From contig JARSSH010000055.1 in assembly GCA_029624815.1 (NCBI GenBank), positions 1 through 56,141 of the forward strand: DNA of 56,141 nucleotides, read 5' to 3'. This document shows positions 25,974 through 35,837 of this stretch, piece by piece. This DNA comes from Candidatus Competibacter sp. (GTDB lineage Bacteria; Pseudomonadota; Gammaproteobacteria; Competibacterales; Competibacteraceae). A program made the translations under genes and the position numbers. Each line of letters opens with the position of its first letter. The stretch's first letter is position 1. The notes beneath the pieces were generated by a model. It searched no databases and had not been told where the DNA came from. It saw nothing but the letters and a program-made list of their open reading frames with translations.

Positions 25974-28628
25974 ATGTCGAACAACACTCCCAAGACCACC
26001 TATCTCAAGGATTACACTCCGCCCGCCTATCGCCTGCCGGCCATCGACCTGCGCTTCGAATTGGGCGAGGATTTCGCCATGGTTCGTTCCCGCCTGCGGG
26101 TCGAACGCGCCGACACCATACCGGCCAATACGCCGCTGGTGCTGGACGGCCAACACTTGGAACTGATCGCGCTGGAGTTGAACGGCACGCCGCTGGCGGC
26201 CGACCGTTATCGGGTGGAAGAGGATCGGCTGACGCTATTCGAGCCTCCGGCAGCGTTCGATCTGGCGGTCGTGACTCGCATCCGCCCCCAGGACAACGCC
26301 TCGCTGGAAGGGCTGTACCAATCCAGTGGCAATTTCTGTACCCAGTGCGAGGCGGAGGGATTCCGCAAAATCACCTACTTTCTCGACCGGCCGGACGTGA
26401 TGGCGGTGTTCACCACCACCCTGGTGGCGAACAAGGCGCGCTATCCGGTACTGCTGTCCAACGGCAATCCGGCCGGTGGCGGCGAGTTGGACGACGGCCG
26501 GCACTGGGCTACATGGCACGATCCCTTTCCCAAGCCCTGCTATCTGTTCGCCTTGGTCGCCGGCCATCTCCGCCATCTCGAAGACACCTTCGTCACCCGT
26601 TCCGGACGCGAGGTGACGCTGCGCATTTACGTCGAGCCGGAGAACCTCGACCAGTGCGGGCACGCCATGTACTCGCTCAAGCAGGCCATGGCTTGGGACG
26701 AGCAGTGTTTCGGGCTGGAATACGACCTTGACTTGTATCAGATCGTGGCGGTCGGCGATTTCAACATGGGCGCGATGGAGAACAAGGGTCTCAACATCTT
26801 CAACACCAAGTACGTGCTGGCCAAACCGGACACCGCCACCGACGCCGATTACCAAGGCATCCTCGGCGTCATCGGCCACGAGTATTTCCACAACTGGACC
26901 GGTAATCGGGTCACCTGCCGCGACTGGTTCCAACTCAGCCTCAAGGAAGGACTGACCGTGTTCCGCGATCAGGAATTTTCCTCCGACCTGGGCTCGCGCG
27001 GGGTCAAGCGCATCGAGGATGTACGGGTTCTGCGCGGCAGCCAGTTCCCTCAGGACGCCGGACCGATGGCCCATCCGGTGCGGCCGGACGCCTATATCGA
27101 GATCAACAACTTCTATACCGTGACCGTCTACAACAAAGGCGCCGAAGTGATCCGTATGATGCGGACCCTGCTGGGCCGGGACGGCTTTCGGCGCGGCATG
27201 GATCTATATTTCCGACGCCACGACGGCCAGGCGGTGACCTGCGACGATTTCGTGGCGGCGATGGCCGACGCCAACGACTTTGATCTAAGCCAGTTCAAAC
27301 GCTGGTACCATCAGGCCGGCACCCCGGAACTGACCTTCAGCGACGATTACGATGCGGCGGCTTGCGTCTACACGCTGACCGTGCGCCAGTCCTGTCCGCC
27401 GACCCCGGACCAGCCCGACAAGGAGCCGTTTCACATTCCCCTGGCCTTGGGTCTGCTGGACGCCACCGGCCGCGACCTGCCGCTGCAACTGGAGGGAGAG
27501 GACGGCCCGCGCGGGACGACCCGAGTGCTGGAACTGCGCGAACCGGAGCGCACTTTTCATTTCGTCACCATCCCGGCCCGGCCCGTGCCGTCGCTGCTAC
27601 GCGGTTTTTCCGCCCCGGTCAAGCTGAACAGCACCGAGGGCGACGCTGACTTGAGGCTCCGCTTGGCCCACGACAGCGACGATTTCAATCGCTGGGATGC
27701 CGGCCAAACGCTGGCGGTGCGCGCCATCCTGGCCCTGATCGAGGATCGCCGTCAGGGGCGAGCCTGGACCTTGCCCGAATCGTTCGGCGGCGCCTTCGGT
27801 CAGGCGCTGGAGTCCGGGGCCGATCCGGCGCTGCTGGCCCTGGTGCTGACCCTGCCCAGCGAAATATATCTGGCCGAACAGATGGAGGTGGTGGACGTGG
27901 ACGGTATCCATGCCGCCCGAGTCTTCGTCCAGCGGGCGCTGGCGCAAAGCGTGCGTGAAGTCTTGCTGACGACTTACGAGACCTTGCATGCCGATGGGCG
28001 GAGCGGTTACCGCGCCGATGCCGAAGCCATCGGCCGGCGGGCGCTCAAGAATGTCTGTCTGGAATACCTGATGCAGCTCGAAGAAGATCGTCCGCTCGAC
28101 CTTTGCCTCAAACAATTCCACGAGGCCGGCAACATGACCGACCAACTCGGCGCCCTGACCTTGCTCGCCAATCACGATGGTCCGGAGCGGGCCACCGCCC
28201 TGGCGGCATTTTACGAACGTTGGCGGCGCGAGGCCCTGGTGGTGGACAAATGGCTGGCGTTGCAGGCGACTTCCCGTTTGCCCGGCGCCTTGGAGGTGGT
28301 CAAGGCATTGATGGCGCACGAGGCGTTCAATCTCAGGAATCCCAACAAGGTCCGGGCCTTGATCGGCGCGTTCTGTCAGGCCAACCCCGTTCATTTTCAC
28401 GCCCGCGACGGCAGTGGCTATACTTTCCTTGCTGATCAGGTTCTGGCTCTGAACGCCTTCAATCCCCAGATCGCCGCGCGGCTGATCGCCGCGTTCACCC
28501 GCTGGCGCAAATTCGATCCGGCCCGCCAGCAGGGGATGCGGGATCGGCTGGAGCGAATTCTGGCGGCGCCGGGACTGTCGCCGGATGTCTACGAAATCGC
28601 CGCCAAGAGTTTGGGGCGGCGAGAATGA
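25974..28628 (+). CDS. pepN: Aminopeptidase N (M1 zinc metallopeptidase)
   Basis: An 884-aa cytoplasmic aminopeptidase of the bacterial PepN type. The exopeptidase motif GAMEN lies at about residues 266-270 and the zinc motif HEYFH at 302-306, with the third ligand in LKEGLTVFRDQEF. The C-terminal helical DUF3458 domains fill the second half. It removes N-terminal residues in protein turnover. It is 71 bp after regA without a visible terminator, so some read-through is possible. Confidence 0.97.
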   Translation: MSNNTPKTTYLKDYTPPAYRLPAIDLRFELGEDFAMVRSRLRVERADTIPANTPLVLDGQHLELIALELNGTPLAADRYRVEEDRLTLFEPPAAFDLAVVTRIRPQDNASLEGLYQSSGNFCTQCEAEGFRKITYFLDRPDVMAVFTTTLVANKARYPVLLSNGNPAGGGELDDGRHWATWHDPFPKPCYLFALVAGHLRHLEDTFVTRSGREVTLRIYVEPENLDQCGHAMYSLKQAMAWDEQCFGLEYDLDLYQIVAVGDFNMGAMENKGLNIFNTKYVLAKPDTATDADYQGILGVIGHEYFHNWTGNRVTCRDWFQLSLKEGLTVFRDQEFSSDLGSRGVKRIEDVRVLRGSQFPQDAGPMAHPVRPDAYIEINNFYTVTVYNKGAEVIRMMRTLLGRDGFRRGMDLYFRRHDGQAVTCDDFVAAMADANDFDLSQFKRWYHQAGTPELTFSDDYDAAACVYTLTVRQSCPPTPDQPDKEPFHIPLALGLLDATGRDLPLQLEGEDGPRGTTRVLELREPERTFHFVTIPARPVPSLLRGFSAPVKLNSTEGDADLRLRLAHDSDDFNRWDAGQTLAVRAILALIEDRRQGRAWTLPESFGGAFGQALESGADPALLALVLTLPSEIYLAEQMEVVDVDGIHAARVFVQRALAQSVREVLLTTYETLHADGRSGYRADAEAIGRRALKNVCLEYLMQLEEDRPLDLCLKQFHEAGNMTDQLGALTLLANHDGPERATALAAFYERWRREALVVDKWLALQATSRLPGALEVVKALMAHEAFNLRNPNKVRALIGAFCQANPVHFHARDGSGYTFLADQVLALNAFNPQIAARLIAAFTRWRKFDPARQQGMRDRLERILAAPGLSPDVYEIAAKSLGRRE

Positions 28629-28647
28629 CCGATTCGGGACGGATTGC

Positions 28648-28656
28648 TGCATTGCA
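28648..28656. promoter_or_regulatory. PhaR-like site 1 (TGC-N3-GCA)
   Basis: TGCATTGCA, immediately upstream of the predicted phaP -35. The TGC-N3-GCA form resembles the CTGC-N3-GCAG site described for the PHA regulator PhaR. phaR itself is not in the window. Confidence 0.45.
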
Positions 28657-28666
28657 AAAATTTTGT

Positions 28667-28696
28667 TTGACTTCCAGAATTGCCCGATGCAGAATA
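28667..28696 (+). promoter_or_regulatory. Predicted phaP promoter
   Basis: TTGACT (28667-28672), a 17-bp spacer and CAGAAT (28690-28695) fit sigma-70 with a good -35 and a moderate -10. Start would be near 28702, leaving a leader of about 50 nt. Confidence 0.6.
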
Positions 28697-28709
28697 CACG
28701 CACTGATGT

Positions 28710-28718
28710 TGCAGTGCA
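28710..28718. promoter_or_regulatory. PhaR-like site 2 (TGC-N3-GCA)
   Basis: TGCAGTGCA, just downstream of the predicted phaP start. It and site 1 bracket the promoter, as expected for a repressor. Confidence 0.45.
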
Positions 28719-28752
28719 CAAATCGTAAGCCCCCATTTGAGGAGAGAACGTA

Positions 28753-29226
28753 ATGTCGACCAACAACCCCTTCAATCCCTTCGCCAGCATGGATTTCAGC
28801 AAGTTCGACATGAGCAAGTTCGACGTGAGCAAGATGCTGGGCGACATCAAGATCCCCGGCTTCGACATGACCGCCATGATGGATGCCCAGCGCAAGAATA
28901 TCGAAGCGCTGACCGCCGCCAATCAGGCCGCGGTGCAGGGCATGCAGGCGGTGGCGCAGCGCCAGGCCGAAATTCTCAGCCAGGCCATGAGCGAAGTGTC
29001 CTCCGTCGCCCAGCAATTGGCCAGCGCGGGCAACAACCCGCAGGAAATGACCGCCAAGCAGGCTGAACTGGCTCGCAAGGCATTCGAGCAGGCCTTGGCC
29101 AACATGCGCGAACTGGCCGAGATGGTCAGCAAGTCCAACACCGAGGCGTTCGCCATCATCAACAAGCGCGTTACCGAAAGCTTGCAGGAACTGAAGAGCG
29201 TGGTGTCGAACACTGTCGCCAAGTAG
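28753..29226 (+). CDS. phaP: Phasin (PHA granule-associated protein)
   Basis: A 157-aa phasin. The first 40 residues carry a short repeat (DFSKFDMSKFDVSKML), then a long amphipathic helix (residues 45-150) rich in Ala, Gln and Glu with the QRKNIEALTAANQAAVQG phasin signature. Such proteins coat polyhydroxyalkanoate granules. ATG at 28753 follows GAGGAGAGAACG. phaC lies 175 bp downstream behind a terminator, so levels can differ strongly. Confidence 0.92.
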   Translation: MSTNNPFNPFASMDFSKFDMSKFDVSKMLGDIKIPGFDMTAMMDAQRKNIEALTAANQAAVQGMQAVAQRQAEILSQAMSEVSSVAQQLASAGNNPQEMTAKQAELARKAFEQALANMRELAEMVSKSNTEAFAIINKRVTESLQELKSVVSNTVAK

Positions 29227-29259
29227 GATCCAAACTGCTGCTGGTGGTTTCACGCGGGT

Positions 29260-29309
29260 GGGCAGGCCATGCGGGGTTTCCGTGGTGGCCTGTCCGCTCG
29301 TTGTTTTTT
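29260..29309 (+). terminator. Terminator between phaP and phaC
   Basis: GGGCAGGCCA (29260-29269) pairs over 10 bp, one G-U, with TGGCCTGTCC (29286-29295). GCTCGTTG and a T6 run (29304-29309) follow. GGTGGCC (29284-29290) can instead pair with GGCCACC (29311-29317), which would break the terminator stem. Confidence 0.7.
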
Positions 29310-29400
29310 AGGCCACCGCTGATGACGCTGGATAATGAGCATGGCTAAAATAGATAGGTTATTGTCCAGCGAACCACCATAACGACGAGAGGAATTACGC

Positions 29401-31215
29401 ATGGCTGAGAAGAAATCCCCCGAACTCAAGGCGCCGGAACTCAAGATGCCCGATCTGGCGCAGATGACCCAGCTCTTCTCGCATGTGGCCGAGAAGAGCC
29501 AGGTGATCGTCAAGGAATTCATGAACCGCCAGAAGAACGATGGCGCGTTTGACATGCAGGACAAGATGGCGCTCGGCAAGTCCTTCATGGAGATGACCCA
29601 GAAGATCTTGGCCGATCCGGCCAAGCTGGCGCAGGCCCAGTCGGCGCTATGGCAGAACTATTTGGAATTGTGGCAGAAGACGCTGCCGGCGATGTTCGGC
29701 CAGCCGATGGATCCGGTGGTGCGCGAGGAGAAGGGCGACAAGCGCTTCAAGCACGACGACTGGCAGGACAATGTCCTGTTCTCCTACATCAAGCAATCCT
29801 ATCTGCTGACCGCCGGCTGGATTCAGGATATGGTCGCCGACGTCGAGGGTTTCGACGACAAGACCAAGAAGAAGCTGATGTTTTACACGCGCCAGTTCAT
29901 CGATGCCATGGCGCCCAGCAACTTCGCGCTGACCAATCCGGAAGTGGTGCGCGCCACCATCGAATCCGGCGGCGAGAATCTGATCAACGGCCTGAAGAAC
30001 ATGCTCGGGGATCTCGAGCGTGGCAAGGGCAAACTCAGCATCCGCATGACCGACCTCGATGCGTTCGAACTGGGCAAGAACGTGGCCACCACGCCCGGCA
30101 AGGTCGTCTATCAGAACGAGATGATTCAGTTGTTGCAGTACGATCCCAGCACGCCGGAAGTATTCAAAAAGCCATTGCTGATTTTCCCGCCGTGGATCAA
30201 CAAGTTCTACATCATGGATCTGCGGCCGAAGAATTCGCTGATCAAATGGGCGGTGGATCAGGGTTTCACGGTGTTTCTGATGTCCTGGATCAACCCGGAC
30301 GAGAAGATGGCCGACAAGGCTTTCGACGACTATCTCAAGGACGGTCCGCTGGCGGCGCTGGATGCCATCGAGCAGGCGACCGGCGAGCACGAGGTCAACG
30401 CGCTGGGCTACTGCCTGGGAGGCACCCTGCTGGCGGTCACCAACGCCTATCTGGCGGCGCAGGGCGATCCGCGCATCAGCTCCGGCACCCATCTGACCAC
30501 CATGCTGGATTTCTCCCAGCCGGGCGAGCTGGAGGTATTCATCGAGGAAGAACAGATCTCCTCGTTGGAGAAACGGATGGAGCAGCGCGGCTTTCTCGAC
30601 GGTAGCGAGATGGCAAGCACCTTTAGCATGCTGCGCGCCAATGATCTGATCTGGTCGTTCTTCATCAACAATTACCTGCTCGGCAAGGATCCGTTCCCGT
30701 TCGACCTGCTGTATTGGAACTCGGATTCCACCCGCATGCCGGCGCGGATGCACAGCTTCTACCTGCGTAACATGTACCAGCATAACCGACTCAAGGATCC
30801 GGGTGGCATCACCCTGCTGGGTACGCCCATCGATCTGGGTAAGGTCAAGGTTCCGACTTACTTTCTGTCGGCGATCGAGGACCATATCGCTCCCTGGAAA
30901 TCCAATTACGCGGGCACCCTGCTGTTCAGCGGGCCGGTGAAGTTCGTGCTGAGCGGTTCCGGTCACATTGCCGGCCCGATCAATCCGCCGGCGGCCAACA
31001 AGTACTTCTTCTGGACCAATCCCAAGCACATCGCCGATCCGGACGAGTGGCTGAAGGAAGCCAAGCAGACCGAAGGCTCCTGGTGGCCGGATTGGCAGAA
31101 GTGGTTGAGCAAGAACTCGGGCGAAAAGGTGCCGGCCCGCGTGCCCGGCACCGGCAAGCTGCCGGTGATCGAGGATGCGCCGGGTTCCTATGTCAAGATG
31201 CGTTTGATCAAGTAA
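29401..31215 (+). CDS. phaC: Class I poly(3-hydroxyalkanoate) synthase
   Basis: A 604-aa PHA synthase that polymerises hydroxyacyl-CoA on granules. The lipase-like box is GYCLGG with nucleophile Cys338. The catalytic His is probably in GSGHIAGPINPP and the Asp in SAIEDHIAPW. PhaC N-terminal domain features (DWQDNVLFSYIKQSYLL, NLINGLKNMLGDLERG) are present. A short N-terminal repeat (PELKAPELKMPDLAQM) is unusual. Length matches class I enzymes. ATG at 29401 follows GAGAGGAATTACGC. A terminator separates it from phaP. Confidence 0.97.
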   Translation: MAEKKSPELKAPELKMPDLAQMTQLFSHVAEKSQVIVKEFMNRQKNDGAFDMQDKMALGKSFMEMTQKILADPAKLAQAQSALWQNYLELWQKTLPAMFGQPMDPVVREEKGDKRFKHDDWQDNVLFSYIKQSYLLTAGWIQDMVADVEGFDDKTKKKLMFYTRQFIDAMAPSNFALTNPEVVRATIESGGENLINGLKNMLGDLERGKGKLSIRMTDLDAFELGKNVATTPGKVVYQNEMIQLLQYDPSTPEVFKKPLLIFPPWINKFYIMDLRPKNSLIKWAVDQGFTVFLMSWINPDEKMADKAFDDYLKDGPLAALDAIEQATGEHEVNALGYCLGGTLLAVTNAYLAAQGDPRISSGTHLTTMLDFSQPGELEVFIEEEQISSLEKRMEQRGFLDGSEMASTFSMLRANDLIWSFFINNYLLGKDPFPFDLLYWNSDSTRMPARMHSFYLRNMYQHNRLKDPGGITLLGTPIDLGKVKVPTYFLSAIEDHIAPWKSNYAGTLLFSGPVKFVLSGSGHIAGPINPPAANKYFFWTNPKHIADPDEWLKEAKQTEGSWWPDWQKWLSKNSGEKVPARVPGTGKLPVIEDAPGSYVKMRLIK

Positions 31216-31251
31216 TCCCGTCGCCTGTCCAGACGGTTGCCAAACCCCCGA

Positions 31252-31282
31252 AACGGTCACCACGATAGCGGTGGCCGTTTTT
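31252..31282 (+). terminator. Intrinsic terminator of phaC
   Basis: AACGGTCACC (31252-31261) pairs with GGTGGCCGTT (31270-31279) over 10 bp with one U-G, followed by a T-run to 31282. It begins 36 bp after the phaC stop. Confidence 0.85.
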
Positions 31283-31317
31283 ATGTTGTATGGCGCATGG
31301 CAGAGGCGCTAGAACCC

Positions 31318-31788
31318 ATGAGCAAATTTGTCGAGTGGTCCAACGAACTCAGTGTGGGCATCGAGGAAATCGATGCCCAACACAAGGTGCTGGTGGATTT
31401 GTTGAATCAAATGCATGAGGCGATCCAGCAACGGCACGCCACGCAAGTGACCAGCAGCATCATCGATCAATTGGGCGAATACACCCGGGTGCATTTCGCT
31501 GTTGAAGAGAGCCTGATGCGCATTCTGCATTATCCAGAGTATGAACGGCACAAGGAGGAGCACGAGCAGTTGATCGGGCAACTGTCCGAACTGCGCGCGA
31601 AGCTGGATACGGGGAAAAGCTCGGTCAGCTTCGAACTGGCGCATTTTATGAAGACCTGGCTGACCAAGCACATCATGGAATCCGACAAGCAGTACACCAG
31701 CCATTTTTTGGCCCAAGGCATCCGGCCCGAATTGTCGGACGATTCCTCTTGGACGAAGCGGTTTTGGCGATCGCTGCAGGGTTCTTGA
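31318..31788 (+). CDS. Bacteriohemerythrin
   Basis: A 156-aa four-helix di-iron protein that binds O2 reversibly. All expected ligands are visible: His22 (IDAQHK), His59 and Glu63 (HFAVEE), His78 and His82 (HKEEH), His118 and Asp123 (HIMESD). ATG at 31318 follows AGAGGCG; an ATG at 31297 is possible. It stands alone between two terminators. It may serve O2 storage or sensing. Confidence 0.93.
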   Translation: MSKFVEWSNELSVGIEEIDAQHKVLVDLLNQMHEAIQQRHATQVTSSIIDQLGEYTRVHFAVEESLMRILHYPEYERHKEEHEQLIGQLSELRAKLDTGKSSVSFELAHFMKTWLTKHIMESDKQYTSHFLAQGIRPELSDDSSWTKRFWRSLQGS

Positions 31789-31804
31789 GCGTGGCGCGGC
31801 AACG

Positions 31805-31838
31805 AAAAACCGGCCACGCGTAGCGCGGCCGGTTTTTT
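31805..31838. terminator. Bidirectional terminator, hemerythrin / pccA
   Basis: AAAACCGGCC (31806-31815) pairs perfectly with GGCCGGTTTT (31827-31836), with A5 on the left and T6 on the right. It serves the convergent hemerythrin and pccA transcripts. Confidence 0.9.
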
Positions 31839-31889
31839 GACGATGCCGGGATACGCGACCGCCTCCGATGGAGTCGGCCGCGGGGGCGA

Positions 31890-33875
31890 TCACTCGAACT
31901 CGATGATCGCCTGATCGACCGCCAGACTGTCGCCCGGCGCGGCCATGATCTTGGCCACCTTGGCGTCGTGATCGGCTCGCAGTACGTTTTCCATCTTCAT
32001 CGCCTCGATGACCGCCAGCACCTCGCCCGCCTTGACCTCCTGGCCAACCTGGACGCTGAGTTTGGTCAGCAGACCCGGCATCGGCGACATCAGGAACTTG
32101 GACATGTCCGGCGCTTCCTTGACCGGCATCAGCGCCTGCAATTCCGCTACCCTTGGCGACAACACCATCACATCGGCCTGCGAGCCCCAATGGAACAGCC
32201 GGTAGATCATGTCGCGGCGCTCGACCTGAATGCAGATCTCGGTACCGTTCAAGGTGCCTTTGAACAGCGGATAACCGAACTGCCATTCGCTGCGCACCTG
32301 ATAGTTTTCACCCATGTACACCACATCGTAACCACCCTCTGCCGGGTCGATGTGAACCGGGTATTGCTCGCCACCCATCAGTACGACCCAGTCGTTCTTG
32401 ACGACGCGCTCATGACCGAGCAGTTGGCCGCTGATCTCGGCGGCGCGATCCATGTAACGGCGATGCAGGAAAGCCGCGACCGCGATCAATAGCGCCGGGT
32501 CATCGTGCGGCACGTCAGCGGCGTGAAAGCCATGGGGATATTCCTCGGCGATCATGTTGGTACTGATGCGCCCGGTCATGAATCGAGTATGCACCATCAG
32601 CGCCGCCAGGAAACTGATGTTGTGCGCCACTCCGCGAATGAAGAATTCGTTGAGGGCGTCGCGCATGTGAGTGATGGCGCGGTCGCGGGTCGCCCCGTAG
32701 GTGATCAGCTTGGCGATCATCGGGTCGTAGTACATCGAGACTTCGCTGCCTTCGTAGATGCCCGTATCAACGCGCACCACATCGGTTTCCTTGGGCGGCA
32801 TGTACTTGACCAGCCGGCCAATCGATGGCAGGAAGTTGCGGAACGGATCCTCGGCATAGACGCGCGCTTCGATCGCCCAGCCCTTGAGCTTAACCTCGTC
32901 CTGGGTAAGGTTCAGTCGCTCGCCCGCGGCGACCCGGATCATCTGCTCGACCAGATCCAGCCCGGTGATGTACTCGGTGACCGGATGCTCGACCTGCAAG
33001 CGGGTGTTCATCTCCAGGAAGTAGAAGTTGCGCTTGGAATCGACGATGAACTCGACCGTGCCGGCGGATTGATAATCCACCGCCCGGGCTAGCGCCACGG
33101 CCTGTTCGCCCATCGCCCGGCGGGTTTTCTCGTCCAGGAACGGGGAAGGCGCTTCCTCGATGACCTTCTGATGACGGCGTTGCAGGGAGCACTCGCGCTC
33201 GCCCAAGTAGACAATGTTGCCGAAACCATCGCCGAGCACCTGGATTTCGATGTGACGCGGCTCTTCGATATATTTCTCGATAAAGATCCGATCGTCGCCG
33301 AAGGAAGAGCGGGCTTCGTTCGTGGTGCGTTCAAAGCCGTCGGCGCAGTCGGCATCGTTCCAGGCGATGCGCATCCCCTTGCCGCCGCCGCCGGCGCTCG
33401 CCTTCATCATTACCGGATAACCGATGTTCCGAGCAATCTCCAAGGCATGCTCGGTATCCTTGATCACATCGGTGTGGCCAGGCACGGTATTGACCCCGGC
33501 TTCCTTGGCTAGGATCTTGGAGGTGATCTTGTCGCCCATGGCCTCGATGGCGCGCACTTTCGGGCCGATGAACGCAATCCCTTCCTTTTCCAGCGCATCG
33601 CAGAAGGCCGACCGTTCGGACAGAAAGCCGTAACCCGGATGGACGGCGTCCGCGCCGGTGTCCTTGCACGCCTGGAGAATGCGCTCCATGACCAGATAGC
33701 TTTGGGCGGTGGGCGGTGGGCCGATCAAGACGGCTTCGTCGGCCATTTCGACATGCAGCGCGTCCCGATCCGCTTCGGAATAAACAGCCACGGTTTGGAT
33801 GCCCATCTTGCGGGCGGTTTTGATGACCCGGCAGGCGATTTCGCCGCGGTTGGCGATGAGAATTTTCTTGAACAT
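31890..33875 (-). CDS. pccA: Propionyl-CoA carboxylase alpha (biotin carboxylase/biotin carrier) subunit
   Basis: A 661-aa subunit. The N-terminal biotin carboxylase reads FKKILIANRGEIACRVIKTAR; the ATP-grasp glycine loop is KASAGGGGKGMRIAW, and EMNTRLQVEHPVTE is present. A PCC-type linker (BT) domain follows. The C-terminal biotinyl domain carries EAMKMEN with Lys627 as biotin site. With PccB it makes methylmalonyl-CoA from propionyl-CoA. ATG at 33875 follows GGGAGAAGCGAG. It is 14 bp after pccB. The BT domain and PccB partner favour propionyl- over acetyl-CoA. Confidence 0.93.
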   Translation of the reverse strand: MFKKILIANRGEIACRVIKTARKMGIQTVAVYSEADRDALHVEMADEAVLIGPPPTAQSYLVMERILQACKDTGADAVHPGYGFLSERSAFCDALEKEGIAFIGPKVRAIEAMGDKITSKILAKEAGVNTVPGHTDVIKDTEHALEIARNIGYPVMMKASAGGGGKGMRIAWNDADCADGFERTTNEARSSFGDDRIFIEKYIEEPRHIEIQVLGDGFGNIVYLGERECSLQRRHQKVIEEAPSPFLDEKTRRAMGEQAVALARAVDYQSAGTVEFIVDSKRNFYFLEMNTRLQVEHPVTEYITGLDLVEQMIRVAAGERLNLTQDEVKLKGWAIEARVYAEDPFRNFLPSIGRLVKYMPPKETDVVRVDTGIYEGSEVSMYYDPMIAKLITYGATRDRAITHMRDALNEFFIRGVAHNISFLAALMVHTRFMTGRISTNMIAEEYPHGFHAADVPHDDPALLIAVAAFLHRRYMDRAAEISGQLLGHERVVKNDWVVLMGGEQYPVHIDPAEGGYDVVYMGENYQVRSEWQFGYPLFKGTLNGTEICIQVERRDMIYRLFHWGSQADVMVLSPRVAELQALMPVKEAPDMSKFLMSPMPGLLTKLSVQVGQEVKAGEVLAVIEAMKMENVLRADHDAKVAKIMAAPGDSLAVDQAIIEFE

Positions 33876-33889
33876 GTCTCGCTTCTCCC

Positions 33890-35422
33890 TTACAGCGGAA
33901 TGTTGCCGTGCTTGCGCCACGGATTTTCGAGTTCCTTGTCCCGCAGCATCGCCAGCGAGCGGCAGATGCGCTTGCGGGTGCCGTGCGGCATGATCACGTC
34001 GTCGATGAAGCCGCGATGACCGGCAATGAAGGGGTTGGCGAATTTCTTGCGGTATTCCTCGGTGCGGGCCTCGATCTTGGCCGGATCGCCGATATCCTGG
34101 CGGAAGATAATTTCCACCGCGCCTTTCGGTCCCATCACCGCGATTTCGGCGGTCGGCCAAGCGAAGTTGACATCGCCGCGCAGGTGCTTGGAACTCATCA
34201 CGTCATACGCGCCGCCATAGGCTTTGCGGGTGATGATGGTGACCTTGGGTACGGTGCATTCGGCGTAGGCGTAGAGCAGTTTGGCGCCGTGCTTGATGAT
34301 GCCGCCGTATTCCTGCGCGGTGCCGGGCATGAAGCCGGGCACATCGACGAAGGTGATGATCGGAATATTGAAGGCGTCGCAGAAGCGCACGAAGCGGGCC
34401 GCCTTGATCGAGGACTTGATGTCCAGGCAACCGGCCAGCACCATCGGCTGGTTGGCGACGATGCCCACCGGCCAGCCGTCCATCCGCGCCAGGCCGACGA
34501 TGATGTTCTTGGCGTTGTCCGGCTGGATTTCGAAGAAATCCACATCGTCCACGACCTTGAGGATCAATTCCTTCATGTCGTAGGGCTTGTTGGCGCTGTC
34601 GGGGATCAGGGTATCCAGCGAGAAATCCTGCCGGTCCGCCGGGTCGGGCGTGGGTCGGAAGGGCGGTTTTTCCCGGTTGTTGGCCGGCAGGAAATTAATG
34701 AAGCGGCGCAGCATCAAGAGCGCCTCGATATCGTTCTCGAAGGCCCGGTCGCACACGCCCGACTTGATCGAATGCGATATGGCGCCGCCCAGCTCCTCGG
34801 CGGTGACTTCTTCATGAGTGACGGTTTTGACCACCTCGGGGCCCGTCACGAACATGTAGGAGGTGTCCTTGACCATGAAGATGAAGTCGGTCATGGCGGG
34901 GGAGTACACCGCGCCGCCGGCGCAAGGGCCCATGATCATGGAAATCTGCGGAATGACCCCTGAGGCCATGACATTGCGCTGAAATACGTTGGCGTAACCG
35001 GCCAGGGAGTCCACGCCTTCCTGGATGCGCGCGCCGCCGGAGTCGTTCAGGCCGATCACCGGCGCACCGACCTTGATGGCGTGATCCATGATCTTGCAGA
35101 TTTTTTCGGCGTGAGGTTCGGACAGCGAACCGCCGAATACCGTGAAATCCTGGCTGAAGACAAAGACAATGCGGCCATTGATGGTGCCGTAGCCGGTGAC
35201 GACCCCGTCGCCGGGGATCGAGGTGTCGCCCATGCCAAAATCGGTGCAGCGATGCTCGACGAACATATCCCATTCTTCGAAGCTGCCCGGATCGAGCAGC
35301 ACCTCGATGCGCTCGCGCGCGCTGAGCTTGCCCCGTTTGTGCTGTGCATCGATGCGACGCTGTCCGCCGCCCAGGCGGGCGGCGGCCCGTTTTTGTTCTA
35401 ATTGATGGATGATGTCATGCAT
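33890..35422 (-). CDS. pccB: Propionyl-CoA carboxylase beta (carboxyltransferase) subunit
   Basis: A 510-aa carboxyltransferase with the two crotonase-like halves: [23 protein letters not shown] and [16 protein letters not shown] (CoA oxyanion loops) in the first, [28 protein letters not shown] and [15 protein letters not shown] in the second. The latter motifs are characteristic of PccB. It is first in the pccB-pccA operon. A methylcrotonyl-CoA enzyme is less likely given these motifs. Propionate and PHA metabolism is consistent with nearby phaC. Confidence 0.95.
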   Translation of the reverse strand: MHDIIHQLEQKRAAARLGGGQRRIDAQHKRGKLSARERIEVLLDPGSFEEWDMFVEHRCTDFGMGDTSIPGDGVVTGYGTINGRIVFVFSQDFTVFGGSLSEPHAEKICKIMDHAIKVGAPVIGLNDSGGARIQEGVDSLAGYANVFQRNVMASGVIPQISMIMGPCAGGAVYSPAMTDFIFMVKDTSYMFVTGPEVVKTVTHEEVTAEELGGAISHSIKSGVCDRAFENDIEALLMLRRFINFLPANNREKPPFRPTPDPADRQDFSLDTLIPDSANKPYDMKELILKVVDDVDFFEIQPDNAKNIIVGLARMDGWPVGIVANQPMVLAGCLDIKSSIKAARFVRFCDAFNIPIITFVDVPGFMPGTAQEYGGIIKHGAKLLYAYAECTVPKVTIITRKAYGGAYDVMSSKHLRGDVNFAWPTAEIAVMGPKGAVEIIFRQDIGDPAKIEARTEEYRKKFANPFIAGHRGFIDDVIMPHGTRKRICRSLAMLRDKELENPWRKHGNIPL

Positions 35423-35837
35423 GGACGCTCTACTCCTTAAAAATATCGGGCGCCGCCAGTGCGCCGGCGGCGAGGGAGCTCGAAAGCCCGCCCGAACGGG
35501 TGGGCGGACCGGTTGAAATCCGAGTTGTGTTCCGGAAAGAGATAGCCAAGGCGTTAATGTTGTTCTGTTTTTGGGACGAATGGGCGGCGAGCAAGACCAC
35601 TGGCCACCGGCGTCAGCTTCGCCAATTATAATAAGGTTTTTAGCGATTCCGCGCTATGCGCGCGGGGCTAATTTTACCGGGCGCCCACAAGCCTCCGACA
35701 TCCCGAAATCGGGAACGGAGGGGTGGCGTCGTGTCGAGGTCGTGCTTGGAGCAGAGTGGGCCCGTTGTTGGCCCGGCTGCATCGGCGGATGCGTTGCGGG
35801 CTTCTGCCCGCCCGGTAAAAACGTTGCGGGATCGGCG
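35423..35837. other. 415-bp intergenic region upstream of pccB
   Basis: No gene is supported. On the - strand a TATAAT -10 (35625-35630) could belong to pccB, but no good -35 lies 17 bp upstream. A stable-looking imperfect hairpin, CCTCCG-ACA-TCCCG/CGGGA-AC-GGAGG, sits near 35693-35722. Several GC-rich inverted segments (GCCCGCC/GGCGGGC type) lie close to each gene end. The Nif3-like gene ends here, so its terminator should also be in this stretch. Confidence 0.5.

Noticed and set aside
33876-34160. Upstream extension of pccA
   Set aside because: The extra residues lie in a shifted frame of pccB. Biotin carboxylases begin at the KKILIANRGEIA segment.
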